Shown in pieces: positions 13,201-28,200 of a DNA stretch of 64,000 bases. The DNA comes from Incurvaria masculella (Eukaryota; Arthropoda; Insecta; Lepidoptera; Incurvariidae), in NCBI GenBank assembly GCA_946894095.1, contig OX335642.1, positions 21,587,021 to 21,651,020 on the forward strand, given 5' to 3'. Both the position numbers and the translations under genes were made by a program. Every line of letters begins with the position of its first letter. Position 1 is the stretch's first letter. The notes below the pieces were generated by a model that saw nothing but the letters and a program-made list of their open reading frames with translations, was not told the DNA's origin and did not search any database.

Positions 13201-16200
13201 CAAGCCAAGCGGCGGGCGGCGGCGGCTGCGGGGGGAGACGGTAAGTGGAGCTTCCTGCTGTCGCAGGGTCCGGCGACACGGGCGCTGGGATGGGCGAGCC
13301 GCTCGCTAGCAAGGAGGTCGAGGCGAGCACTGAGTACCGCAATTAGTTCTCGGACGTAGACGAGCGGGGGCGTCATGCAAGAGCTGCTCCACTGGTAAGC
13401 TGCGGCCGGACCAAGCCTAGCATTAAGAGGCGAGGAGAGACAGTGAGTGGAGCTTCCTACTAGTGCAGGATCCGGCAACGAGCGCCGGGCCGGATGAATT
13501 AATCGCCGTAGAGAAATGCGGGACGTGCACCGAGGAATGTATTTATTTTTGGGTAGTAGTCCTCTTAAAAAAAAAAACTTCTTCGCTAAATGGATATAAA
13601 ATTTTCAATCATCTAAAAAAGGTTCAATGTCATATAAGGTAGAATCAGTTTACAATCATTATTGATAGAAGTACAGTAGAAGTGTAGTAGGTAGTATACA
13701 GATTTTTATTATATAGTAGTAGGAAGGAGTAGAGAAACGGTTTCGGGGCTGTGCCTCCCATGAGGGTGACTTACACTATTCATGACTACGAGAGGCTCTA
13801 GATTAGAAAATTCGTATCCAGTTGCCCTCGTCTTCTGTTACTATCTCTGGCATATGAATGAAAAATCCTCTAAATATTGCAAAGTTGAAAATGCTTTCTG
13901 AAACGCCATAAAAACCAATAGTTCTATATTGCTACATCTGATAATAAATCCTACTTCTTTTCGTCTAGCTAGAGTACAACCACTCAACAAATGTGGTGTA
14001 TTGGGCTAATATCATAACGGCAATTCTGTGGTAATAGCAATCCATGTCAGATTCTATAAAAAAAAATTGTAACTGCTCTATAATAAAAAGTTTACGGACG
14101 ACGCTTAAGGTCCACAGTTGATATATCCCTGTAAGTACGTACTTACATTTACTATTCAGATTGGTTAGTTTTTAGAGCAACGCGGTAATGTTGGCATAGT
14201 CGTTGCGGTATAGACGTGCTCGATGGAATTTCATTAGCTAAGTGTCCGTGGATAAGTCTGCATTGTAAGGATACTCAACTGTGATATTATCCAGTCGATG
14301 TTATTACAGCCTCCATTCGATAAGTCTCTGATCTAAGATCTGAATGGAACCGGTTGCAGAAAGAGACATCAACGTCAATATTGTGATTAAATACGTAACT
14401 TTTTTAAAGGAAAATATGGAAGGAACCTGAGTTAACTCCATGCGGTTAAGTAAAATATAAACATTTATTAACTTCTTGAATTCAATTTCTTGGAATTTCT
14501 TTAATCTATTGAATTTAAGTTACGACTTACATTTCGGTCCAGTAAGATAAGAATAAACTAACAGATGTTGCGTTATTTGTTACCAATGTTCACGTCTTAA
14601 CGTGTTCGCCTGTATGCATAGATAGGATAAAGAAATCTTCTTAGAAAATTGAGCATTGATATTTCTTAACTCAAAAACAATAATAAGTGATTGTAACTTG
14701 ATCGAAAGATTGCTGTATTGAGAACACGGGAATTGACGATCTCAATTGATAAAGTTTAATCATATTATTGAAAAAACAATTTTCGAAATAATGAAATATA
14801 TATCCTGTCATAAATAATAATACATTTCTCGACTTAAAAAGACCGATAGATGTATTCTATTCCAAAAGAGAGAGGAACGGATGCGATGTAGAAGGGAATA
14901 CATTGAAGTTCGGGCACGTCACCGAATAAGTAATTATGTACTTACCAATATTTAGTTTCATCTAGGTATTGGGGTGTGGATAATGGGTTGATTATGTAAT
15001 GTACTTTTACTATTTTGCAATGGGTTAGCTAGACAAAACTAGGTTTCGAGTTATAGAGGGCAGCAGTCTTAGAATTCGAGTTGCAGAGGTTTTTTGGAAC
15101 TAATTTCCTTATCGCGCCTTTAATGGATGAGGAACTAGACGGAAAACCGTCTTTCCTGTGAAGGAGACAGCGGGACCGACACTTTGTTGTAAAAGAGACA
15201 GAGATTCAGTCCTCCTCCCGTCAATCTTGTGTTTAAATTTTGAATTCAAACAATCCCCAGTCCTGTGCAGTTTGGAAGTTTAGAAGCTCTACTCGAGCCA
15301 ATGTTTGAAATTATCATTTTGACTGATGATTCAAAATGAAAAAGCGGCGTCGTGACCAATTTTGGAGACATTTTCAAACAATCTTCAGATTAGCGTAGCG
15401 GGTCTATAATAAATGTTGCTGTGCCGGTTGGAAGTTTAGAAGCTCCGCTCGGGTGAAAGTTTTTTTATTTTTTGTTATTAGCGAGCACGGAACGAATTTC
15501 CCCCAATCCCTTCAAAGAATCCTCACTGGCAAGAAATTTAGATGGAATTTTTTTCAACGTCCACTTAGTGTAAGTTTAAAAAGCGTTTGCCACAACCAAC
15601 AGAAATACGAGTTATTGGGACTTTTGGTGTAAATAAGTTATTACAATTCCTGGTATAATTAACAGTAAGTATTTAAATTAATATAAATTCACGAAAATCC
15701 ACAATTCATGCCGTATGAAACAGTTCATGATAAATATCAGTTTATTTTGCAAAGAATATCCCCGCTATGTGTTCCATATTATGTCTAATATGTTGCCAAT
15801 TGGAGCAGGCCAGTCCCCACAAACAGCACCCATTCACGAAGTAACTTAAACTGATGGTTGCTGTTTCTATTGTTCTTTGTTCTTTGCCTTAATGTGTTCT
15901 ACCAAGAAATTGTTTGGCATTAGCATTTAGATCAAAGTATGTACTTCATAATTGTGGACGGAAAAATATGTTATGTAAACCCGTGAAGTTTCTTTGCGGG
16001 TTCTTCTTTACTGGGTTGATCGAATCCGCGGAACTTTGTGACGTAACTTGGTGTAGTTTGACTACCAAAAAGTTTAAATAAATGAAATGAAATGAAAAAA
16101 TGAAATGAACATCAAGCCGGGTCCAGACATCGCCTCTTTCAACCAGATTTTAGGGAAATAATAACTCGAACCAACATTCTCGGGCTATGAAATTGAATTC

Positions 16201-19200
16201 ATTTACTTCATGTCTATGTATGTAGGCGACGACGTAGACACGGAGACATGGTATTCATTTGTATAGGGACCCAATCCTCATCATGTCCCGAATGCTACGA
16301 AATCCATATTGACCCGACGATAATGTTCTGTCCGTCCGTCCGTCTGTCACAGGGCTGTATCTCATGAACCGTAATAGGTAGGCAGCTCAAATTTTCACAG
16401 AGTATGTATTTATTTTGCCGCTATAGCGATAAATAGGTACAATTAAAAAAGAATACAAATTAAAACGTGTTTTTTATATAAAATCTTGTACGATGGTTGT
16501 GACCCAGTTGCACCAAGTTGTGAGGAAATTCGCATAAGTTATCTAATTTAATGAGCAAATTGTCAGCGCAGAATGTTGAGTGCTCCTTGGAATGTCAATA
16601 GATGATGCAAACGTTTGTTTATTTATCCAAAAATAGCGCATGCAATTGTGACATACGTTGTCCTGAGTACAATTTCCAGATGAAGTACTAAATGTGTAAA
16701 TGCATATGTTTATAGCATTTTATGTTTATTTTTTACTCCAAAAAATAGGTATCTAAGCACTAGGTAGGTTGTAAAAAAAACAATTACCACGTAAGTACCA
16801 TATTTTTTTCTTACATGGATGGAAAAAATATGGTAAATCTGATATTTTTAATGAATACACTGCTTTGAGCGGCTCGTAGGCTTCTACGCCAGAAGTCATA
16901 GGGTTCTCGCCCCCCCCCCCGTTCATACACCACTATTTTATTTCTCTTTCTGAGTTGGATAAGTGAATTTAGTCATGAATGCAAGTGATTTTATGGTTCG
17001 GAATGATCTCGTTTAGTGTTTCTCAGTGTTTTGATGCCAATGGAGCTGTGCATCGCTTGGAGGTCCTTGCTTACGGAGACGCTTGGTTCGGGTTATCTCC
17101 TTCCCTACAATATGGTCGAGAGAGGTGATGGCTGTGCCCGGCGTGATGCTCGTGAACGGGTGCTGTTTGTGGGGACTGGCCTACTCCAATTAGCAACATG
17201 TTAGTTGGTGGCGATATTATTTGCAAATAAAATGATATTTGCCATGAACAGTTGCATACTTTCGCCAATTCATGTTAATTTAGTGTTATATCTATGTTTT
17301 GTAAAAAAAATTGACAAACACTCTTGTAAATTTAGACTAAGTGGACGTTGAAAAAAAAAAGTTCTTAGCTGGGATTGCCGAACTGGCTAAAGATAAAATA
17401 TGACAAATCCGATTGCAGTGTACTGTCTATGGATGATAAATAAACAATAAGTATACAATACTTGTACTAATTTTTCGATAGCATTGGGGATACACGATGG
17501 GCTGGTAGTTTTCTGTTTTTCGTTTTCTGATGTAAGCGTATTTCCAATTTTGGAAAAATACCTTTACGCTGAATACTTTTGAAAGGGGTTCGGGGATTAA
17601 ATATAAGTATATTTAAAAAAATTGGGCTTCCACTACAAAAACAAACCACTTTGCATCGTGACATATTACGTGCATACATGCATAAAGAATTGTTAGGAAG
17701 CATTTTGTGATTTAAAATTGCTATAAATTCTTCTGCTTCTAATATTTCACTGTGCATCATAATCATAAAATCTCTTTTATGAAAAGTGTTACCCAAGTAA
17801 CTGTCATCCCCCATAGTGAAATAATGTTAGGTTAATAAGGTTTGGAAACTTCTCGTGTTCGTTCCACGAGTACAAGGGCTGTGCCCTGTAGGCTAGCCAA
17901 AAGCGTTTCAATAAAAAAATGGTAATAGTTAGTTGTAACCACCTGAATTAGTGCCTTAAGTCCGATTCACTCTTGCGCCACAAATTCCGAATATCGTTAA
18001 TTCGCACGTTTAAATCGGATATTAAGGCGCTAACACTATAGTCAACTACTCGCGCCATACAAATGCACCTTTTATACAAATGTAATAATGTGAAGTGAAA
18101 CGCCTCAGCAAGTCCAAATAGAACTCCAGATTGATAATGGATAGTTAAGATTGTTTTATTCCATCATTTATTTAATTAATAATAATAATAAAAAAGTCGA
18201 TCTTTCACATTAGAAATCTGAAAGTAATATGATTTCTAGATATAAGTAAAAACAGCATATTTGCATAAACAAATAATTCCATTTGCTTTTAGATTTCTAC
18301 ATTTAGTCAAAAACGTTCGGAAATGGACACCGCTTCTGTAATGTATTTTTTATAGAAAAAGGAAACATACATTAACGAAAATACGTTGATCCATAGACAA
18401 GGAATCATAAATTGTAAGAATTACACTTCTAATCGTCAGACTTAGTTAGTTTCCATGGGGAGTCTCGTCTAACTTTGCGATGTGCCTAGTACTAGGGCCT
18501 TAAGGCCGGTTTCGCCAAGTTCGCGGTCTAGGTTAACACCTATGTATGAATTTGTATTATTTTGCAGGTCAAAACATCGTTTGTAACACCGGTAACACCC
18601 CGGGTAAATAATGTTTGTCCCGCTTTGGAGATGTAGTGATGTAACGTGCATTAATTTGTCTGCTTGAAGGAACGACCGAAATGGAACCGTTGATGAATCA
18701 TGGCGAGGACAATAATGTGAACGAGGACCACGCTTCCAAGAAGTACATCGAGGATTACTTGTGGAACGGCCACAAGCCTGGGGTGCCCAGGTACGGGTCC
18801 GCCTCCGCCCCCCCCCCCCCAACATTTTAAAACGCTCCTTTTCTAGTTTTAAATAAGTAAATGTCCACATTTTTGTATTCTTAGGAATTGGCATGACTTA
18901 CGTACCAGCAGCAATATCATGCAATGGAATATAGTTTTACAGACAGGGCAACGGGTTTTGGCTCGATAATACAATGCTTAAGGGGATGATAAAATCCAAT
19001 TGCGTTCATTTTGATGAGGACGTAAGTAAAACAACGTTTAATTATATTCAAAAATAACCACGAAGAATTTCGATAATCCAAAAAGTAAATATTATTTAAT
19101 ATAATTTAAAGATAAAACTTTAAATAGCTGGTGCTTTGAGTTCTCAAATTAGACAAATATTTATAAAATTTTATAAAAACAAGTTTGGAACACAGAATAT

Positions 19201-22200
19201 GGGCATCCAATATTTACCATTATAGTTTCAAATATAGCTAGACGATTAATGCATCTTTTATATTTTTAAATTCCAAAATAAGTAGTAGTTATTTAAAAAA
19301 ATAATAAAATATGGTTTCACTTACGCCCTTAACACAATTCATACTATTTTTAGTATAAAATAGCTTATTATCTCATGTAAATAGCGAATTAATATATTTT
19401 TCTTAAGTTATACTTAAGGCTGTTCCGACCCATATAAAGTTGTTTGCACACATAACGCAAAAAGTATTGCACTTTAAGCCACGAATCAATAATAAAAGTT
19501 TAATATAGTCATATTACTTGCAGCGAAAACAATTTTACAATTTCAGGGTTATTGGTTTTGTTACAATTTATTTAAATACGATTTTTATTTAACAGCGCCA
19601 TCTAACGGTGTAAAACTTATATTCGGCAATTACAATGAAACCATAAAACCTGAAATTTTGAATATGTTTTCGCTGCAACTACTATGGCTATATTTAATAT
19701 TTTTGACGAATTCGTGCCTTAAAGTGCAATACTTTTTGCGTTCTGTGTAAAAAAAAAAACATTGTATGGGTCGGAACATCCTTAACGAAAAATCCTGTTG
19801 AGAGATTGATTGATGTTGGGCTCATATTCGTTTCATACTATGTTCAATTCAACTAAACGATTGTTTTTTTTAAATAGTTCAATTTAGAATTTTTAAACTT
19901 AAATTAAGATAAGATATAGTACATATGTCGTTTATGCCAACTCCTAAGAGGACAATGCGTTTGGCTTTAGCTTACGTCACATTCATTCGCTTGGATCTTT
20001 CATGAAGCTTATGTGAAAGTGATTTCACTGTAAATCGACCATCATTTTACATAAAGAGTTAACTGCTTTTACTATAACTATTCATAACACAAAAACGTTG
20101 GATGGACTATCATGTACTTTGAAATTAACTTTTTAGTAGGTCAATATTGAATGGTTTCCTCAGAATTCAAAAGTTTTATCAAAAGGTCAACAGTTTGGTA
20201 AATATCTTCATTTGCCTATTTATTTTAAAGCACTTCTTACTACTCTTGGCGCACCATCTGCCACACTCACTCTTTGAATAACTCTAACTTTATTTAATAT
20301 TTTCATTGAAAATGCAAACATCCAACTGGCGTATTTTTTATATACTCAGAAGTTATTTAACTTATTTTAATTCACGCTTATTCGAATAATGGTGCACACA
20401 TTGTTTGAACATGCGTACAAACAAAGGAAAATAATAAAACTAAATTAACAATCGGCTGTGTGCCCTTAAATGTTCTCCGCCTCTGTCAAATTTATGTTCT
20501 GCGTTACACAAGTATTATTTGATTTTGGAAAATACTATACATATAATAAGCAGAACAAGTCTAAATTTCATTTTTGATATTTGCTTTTCGATTTTAACCA
20601 TCTAGTGTAAGTCGGTGGCGGTGTACCCTAAGTAGTATTTAGCCTCACTCCTAGCCGGGAATGTTCGCAGATAGTTTTCAACCTCTCAATGTCTGTCTTG
20701 CACTTGTGTCGATGTGTACTTTATTCTTCGTGATTCTTAGATTATGTGTTACTAACTTAAACCCAAATCTGCCCGTAATCTGACTAACCCCGATCGGTCT
20801 TACCGCACTCGACCGGTCGGTCACCTTCTTCAGTTTTACTTCTATTATTCTCATCACCATTGCGAGCTCCAAATTTTATAGCATGTCAAAATCTAACACA
20901 TATCCTTAAATCTCCTATGCGACTTTATTGCCATCGCTCGCCATATCCTATTCGACAGCTGACCCTGCGCTGAAACAATAAATTAAAGTAAAATAATGAA
21001 ATTTTCCAGAAAATCGACGTTCCGTAGCGCTCTATCGGCCTTCATATCGAACGGGGAGGACCGCTCCAAAGACAATAGGAAACGTTACAAAAGCGAGTAC
21101 AAAAAGAAATTTAGACCGTTCTCACAGTACGTGTTCGAAGCCTCTAAAGGCACCTTTACCAAATGCAGGGGGCTAAAGGTCAAAGCGGGCTCGCTCGAGC
21201 GGGAAGAGGGTTCCACGGAACGCATGTTGCCACCGAGCGGGGCCGCCGCCGGCGAGGCGAACGGCCCGCTCGGCCCGCAGCCGGCGCTGGCGGCGCACGA
21301 CGGAGAGTCGTGGTACCGGGAGGTCCTGGACTCCCGCAAGCGCGCCGGAGAGTACAAGGTGTGCACCTTCAACGCATTATCCTCTATTAGCCTCTTCCCT
21401 GCGTGTCCGGTGCCTCCTCAACTGTATATGACTTCGATGACAATTATCGTCCGTCAAATTAGCATTATGTCGCCTGGAAAATATTAAGGTACAAAAACGG
21501 GATGTTATTTGAAATGTAAAAGAAAGGGAAAATGTACTATAACAGTATTTAGTCACAGTTGTTTGGAAAAATAGAAAATGCATTCAAAAAGGTTTGCTAA
21601 CCCATTTTGTGGACTAATTCACGTAATGTTACAAAAAAAAATGCGCATTCTGTGTAGAAACGAGTAAATACATATTTTATCATTTAGGACGGTTGTCAGT
21701 TTGAGTTGATTTCTTTTTTATGCATACTATTGTTTAAAGTTTCGATTGACTATAGGAATGATTCCTAATAAGTGGTATACGCCGCAGTACCGAGGTTGGG
21801 GCACCGAGCTGGCGCCGGATCACATCACGCAGCTGTACAACAAACAGATCGAGCTGTGGTACCAAGTATCGCGTCGCTCGTCGCTCTCCGCTCTGTCGCT
21901 CGCCGCTACCAACCACAAGTACGCGCACATCATTCACACAATATCGATAACCTGATCTTCGCTACAATTTTACTTTTTAATAAAAAATATATGCTTTAAG
22001 CTTATTTTAGGGGCTTTATTTTTTTCTGAATAAATTTTAGAAGGATTATTTACGTAATCACAAATGAATTTGTATTACTAATTATAATTATATGTGATAT
22101 CCTCTGTAAATATTAGGTTGGGGAAAAAGTTTCTTCGCATTTTTTAAGAAAATTCAAAACATTTTTTAATATGGTTTATTTACATTTAACTAAAGTATGT

Positions 22201-25200
22201 AGGTACCATTTTGTTCGATAACTTTTTGCCATCTTGTAGGTAGGGACATGATCCCATTGCTATAGAAATATTGGGACTTCTGATCAATATACCGCGACAA
22301 GTGGTTTTGGCAGTCCTCTCGTGATGTTAACCTGACACTGCCTAAAGAATTCTGAAGAGACCTAAACAGGTGGAAATCTGAAGGTGCAAGGTCAGGACTA
22401 TACGGCGGATGCATTAACACCTCCCAGCCAAACTCTCTTAGTTTTTGCTGAGTGGCTAAAGATGTGTGAGGTCTAGCGTTATCATGATGAAAAACCACAC
22501 CCCTTCTGTTGATTAATTCCGGCCGCTTTCTCTCAACTTCTTGCTTTAATCTCATCAGTTGTTCGCATCAGAGTTCAGAATCGATGGTCCTGCCTGGTGG
22601 TAACAGCTCATAATGAATAATGCCCTTCCAATCCCACCACACACATAGCATCACCTTGTTGCGAGTTAACCCGGGTTTCGCCACAGTCTGTGAAGCTTGA
22701 CCGGCCTTTGACCACGACCTTTTTCGCACGTTCTTGTCGTACGTGATCCACTTTTCATCACCAGTTATCAGCTTCTTCAAAAATGGTTCGGTTTCATTAC
22801 GTCGTAATAAAGAATCACAAATGAGTACACGGTTCATTAGGTTTCTTTCAGTGAGCTCGTGAGGTACCCAAATATCGAGCTTTTTTGTGTACCCAGTTTT
22901 TTTCAAATGCGCCAAAACTGTTTTGTGGTCAATTCCTAGTTCTTCAGCTACGTCGTAACTACTGATATGCCGATCTTGCTCCACTTTTTCAAAAATGGCA
23001 TCCATTTTATCCGTAATAGGGCGACCAGAGCGACGTGCATCTTTGACATCAAAATTTCCGGATTGAAAACGCTTAAACCAAATTTGTGCTACTCTCACAG
23101 ACACTGCACTAGGTCCATAAACATCGCAAATTTTTTTCGCGGCTTGCGTTGCATTTTTACCTTTTTTGTAGTAAAATTTTAAAATGTATCGAATTTCTTC
23201 ATTAGATTCAATCATTTTGACAGTACGAAAAACAAATGAGAATCACACATTTTCCTAATTTGAATTTGGAATTATGTTCTTTAAAATTTAAACTTTCAAT
23301 GATACCAAACCCAGCCAGATACAAATAGTATAGCCAAAGAGATTTTATTACAAGTTCATACATACTATAATGCGAAAAGACTTTTTCCCCGACCTATTAA
23401 ATCAAAATGTTAAATTTGCATTCATATAACCCTGTGTGTCATATATGGTGACATTATGGTGAGTTACGATTAGGTTTTCAATGTGATTAAACAGAAAAAT
23501 TTCAAATTGGTAAATACATTGAATGAAATGCCCTTTTTGTAACATACATAAGCGGTTACATTCTAGCGCATTTACCTTAAACATGAATCCATAGCATGGA
23601 CAGAACGCTATGAAAATATGCTAAATAAAATGCTAAATAAAAGTGTCACGCTGCAACCACAAGTTACTGTTTTTTGCACAACGTAAAAAAATATATTTTA
23701 AATTTCTAGCTGACACTTCTATTTGTGGTTTTCAAGTTACCTAACAGTAGAATTTAAACTTTAATTTGATTCGAAATACTTTATTATTTGATTAAATGAG
23801 TTTTATTATTTAGTTTTGTTACCTTAAATCGTGATTCATATTACTATTACAAGGGGCTTACGCGCACTATCTAAATTGTAACTATTTAGAACCAATAACC
23901 TTAAGTTCATTTAATCAGTAAACATTTTCAACAGTAGATTATTGTCCGGAAAAAAGCTTTAAAAATCATTAATTAAAAACTAGTTTTAAATACACTGAAC
24001 CGACTGCAAATACTAAGTAACACTTCTACCGTTGCGTAGAAGGTGGTACAATTTCAGGTGTGCTTTTGCATCGCCTTTTACTCAAGGGTGACGGAAAATA
24101 TGAATTAATACTTCTTATTGTTTGAAGTCGGTAAACTTTTCCCACCCTTAGTAGAGGTATTTTTTTACAATATTTATGGAAGTATTACCCCTGAGATATA
24201 CCTTACCGGTGAGAAAAGGAATTATCCAAATCGGCTGACAATTTGCGGAGATATCGAGTAACTTACATACAAAAAACATACTGATGAATTAAATTGAAAG
24301 CCTCCTCCTTTTTGAAGTCGGTTGAAAACTACATAGTTACCATGATCATTCATATAAACATCAAATTCATTCATAATAGTCATCGGTGACGACTCGAGGC
24401 ATGCGAGTCCTCTACAAACTTTAATAGCAAACAGTCTGTGTTGCATGATATTGATAATTTTATATATATATTGTATTTCAATGGTTTCACCTCCTTTTTG
24501 GATCATTTTCGGTCTATTTGTCGTGATAAAACATTCGCAGCAGAACGATCGTGTCGTCCGAGGTCGGACATAAACTATTGCAATGACGGTATCATCTCTA
24601 AAAGTAATTCTTGTATTCTTGCAAATATGCCCATAATTGGTGCTATGACAGAGCGCTGGCTGCGGGCGAGCGCGAGGCGGCGGAGGCGAAGTCGCGCTCG
24701 CCCAAGAAGGTGAAGTCGTTCCGAGCGGCGCCGCACACCTCCGTGCACGCCAAGCTCCAGGAGGCGCGCCAGCTCGAGCGCTCGCCGCAGAAACTCTCGC
24801 CGCAGAAGGTGACCTTGATTCCATGCACTCCTAGCCACCAAGTAACAAATAAGAAATGTTTGAAGGAAAAATAACGTGACAATAATTACATGCTATGCAC
24901 AAACAACGAAGCTGATTAAACTATTTAATTTAGGGCTGATTTTTCAATAGCCTGATAAATAAGCAGATAACTATTTGACGGATTTATTTACGCTTCTGCT
25001 TACCCAACCGATAAAGTAAGTCGATATGCTTATTGATCAATTTATAGTCAGATAATTGTGATAGAAGTTATAATTCTCCGGTAATGACTATCCGTCTTGT
25101 GACAAACGTGAATTTGTCCGATAAGTACTATCTGAGGATTTAAAAATCGCCCCGCCGTAAAAATAATATACCTAAATTAATATAAATAGACTTACACGTT

Positions 25201-28200
25201 GAATATACACAGCGTAAATTAAATTCAAAGGTGAAACACAAATGGTCTCGACGCAGCAAGTGACTATTTTATATTAGTAGCTGATTTTACGCCTAGCCTA
25301 TTTAAGTGTGACAGTAACTGGCAAACGATTTACTATTTAATAAGAATAAATATAAAAAAATATGTACAAAGACAAATGAGATGAATGAATGAGAAATTTA
25401 GACGAATTAAAAAATGTTTTATGAAACATTTTCTCTTTCATTATTTTCGTTTTCTTTTATAAAACAAGTACCAAAAGAAACACTTAAAATAACGTTTGAA
25501 CATAGGAAATTACAAAAAAGGAATGAATAAACAATAATGAGAAAAAAAAATGCAACAAAAGCATCAGACAAAAAAAAACAGAAACATAAAAAGCGAACAA
25601 ATAATCCAATACATAAGACAAAACCGACAACCGGACACAAGTCGACACAACTAACAAACATAAAGAAACGTATTTCTTATGTATTTTTAACGTACAAAAT
25701 CCGGACTACACTTTCGACGTTCTTGACCTCAGATGAATGTGTTGTTGTTTCATTACTATTTTCTCTATAATTAAATTTCACAGGTGCAGCGAAAGAAGCT
25801 GCAAGGGCATAGCTTCGATGAGACAACGACAGCGAATGAAGGTAAGTAGGTGCTTTTATTTAGGCAAGCTTTGCTATGTGTATAATTAGAAAATAAAAAA
25901 CATACAAACTCACGTAAAGGAAAACTAGCTTTATTTGGTGATTATGGCTTGGACTTTATTCAGCTCATTTATTACAGCTCTCAATTTCTCAACTTTGATG
26001 AAAGTACTGATAAGAAAATCTATGTAGGTAAGTTCCTACTTACTTTTCAAATTATTTTTGTTAAGGCTTATTTTGCACTTAATGGAATGTAAACCAAATA
26101 ATTTACATAACTATTATGTTTTATGAAAACTATGCAATCTTTGTGCTAGCTTCTCCCAGCACCGTAGGACTAAATTTGATCGCGCTAGCGACACTTTTGG
26201 ATGCGCTTTTTCTAAAATTACGACTCTGTAAATACTGCTATGTAGATTTACAATTTTACTAATTTCTGCATTCGTACGAACTACGCAAAGAATGGACCGT
26301 AAAAGGATTTTAATTATAGACCGGAGGGTACTAAAGAAAATGTTAATTGATTTACTAGGTGACACGAAAGAATTGGCTAAGAAACGGCTAATGAACCAAA
26401 TTGTTGCAGGAAAATCGGCAATTACTAGAGAGGGGAGCGCGCCGCGAAGTCCGCGCAAACAGACGAATGTTGTTGTAGGTGCGGCGGGTGCGGGGGGTGC
26501 GGGGGGTGCGGTCAGCTCGCCCGCCCCGCCCGCCTCCCCCGCCGCCGCGCACACCCGCTCGCCGCGCCGCCGCCCGCGCTCCGCCGACCCCAAGCCGGCG
26601 GTAGCGGCGGCCGCTCCCCTGGTGAACGGACACGATCCGCCGCGGCCTCGCAAGCCGACCGGTGAGCGCCGTCGCGCCCCGCGTGACCCGGGTCTGCGCG
26701 CGCGCAGTACATTGACAGGGCCGGCTGTTTGCTTAAGGGCGTGATAAGGGCCGATTGCTTTCGGTTTGATCAGGCCGTAAGTTAACATAAGTTAATTATA
26801 TTTAAAAAATACCACAACGAACTTCGATAATAAAAAAAGTCAATATATTCCGGGAGGTCACGACATTTTTGGTCACGATAAGGTAAATGGCTGAATCCGG
26901 GGTCACATGTTAGAGACCGACCCTCTGATGCTAAATATGTCGGTCTGCCCGTGCCAAGTGGTTGCGTTTTATAGATTGGCTATATAAAATAGATGCTGGT
27001 ATGTACCTGCTGATGAATATACTGATTATCTGGAAACATTGATACCTAATTATTATACAACAATAACCAGACGGTTACTCAATTAAATATTTAAATATAC
27101 CTAAAGTTAAATCTGTAACCTAAATCGCCTATAACTACTAAATGCAACCAAAGATTTGTTCAGTTTTGTATTGCTAAGCAAGTATGTATTGATACTTTCA
27201 TGCTTCGTCATTTGCATCCATTTACCTTATCATATGTATTTTTTGTAACCATAACTACTTTTTTAGGCGCCTTATCTACGTAACGCAACCACTTGGAACA
27301 GGCAGACTGACACATTTAGCTTCAGAGGGTTGCACTTTATCCCGTGAACCCAGTTTCAGCAATTTACGTTATCGTTACCATTTTTGTCGCGACCTCCTAG
27401 TCTAATATGTAGAGTGGTCTAGGTCTTATTTTCAAGATAAAACTGCAAGTTTTTGGTGATTTGTGTTCTCAAATTAGACAAATATTTATAACCTTTCAAA
27501 AAAAAGTTGCAGAATGAAGGTTGCTGGATTTTGGAAAAAAAAAATATAAATTGTGGACTCTATTGGTTATTAAGAGATTGTATGGCGCCCTATAAAATAC
27601 ATTGCGACTGACCTGCTCTCCGTGCCAGTGGGTGTTCACGTCTCGAGCTGGAACCCGGGCCCGGGGTTTGCTGGGGTCAGTGATGAGAAGGCGCCGCCTT
27701 GGCGATACACTGAATCTATAGGTCAACCACTACTAGGCAAGCTTAGCATTCGCTGCCGACATCGTATATATGCAATAAAAACTCATTTTGGCTGGATTTC
27801 TTGAAGAATATGTCGATAGCTCAGTGCAGGAAAAACTCAAAAGCGACGGAAAATGTGGTTAGTTCGCATTTGCATTTCCTTTAGCCGCCAGCAATTCTAA
27901 TTTGAAATGGAATGATTGAGAGATTTCTCAACACAGAATGTGAGCGTCAGATATTTATAGGTTTCAAATATAGCTGGACCATCAAAACATCTTTCATCTT
28001 TTTGAAATTCCAAAATAAATAGTGGTTATAAATATGGTTTCACTTACGGTCTTAAGGAACTGAGTGCAATCACCTGTTATCACGCTCTTAATACATTTCA
28101 TTATAAGCGATGAATGACCGCCTATCTTGTTATTTAGGGACATTAAATAAACGCAATTTTCGGTAACGAGAAACAAATCCTAATATTTATGGAAACAAAA

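Larger units (their letters stand above)
26733..28056 (+). mobile_element. MITE-like repeat E, copy 2, interrupted by two insertions
   Basis: Starts 'gcttaagggcgtgataag' and ends 'ggtttcacttacggtctt'. Between them it follows the order of copy 1 (18975), except for MITE D at 26853-27397 and an unrelated GC-rich block at about 27495-27925. Nested insertions give a relative age: repeat E is older than both. Confidence 0.6.

Noticed and set aside
26114..26788. 224-codon minus-strand frame
   Set aside because: Antisense of GC-rich MDM1 exon 11 with AT-rich ends; low complexity and no domain.
27630..27721. Possible extra MDM1 exon (SSWNPGPGFAGVSDEK)
   Set aside because: Phase-compatible, but exons 11 and 12 already join directly in phase, and the segment lies inside a block inserted in repeat E, so it is unlikely to be ancestral.
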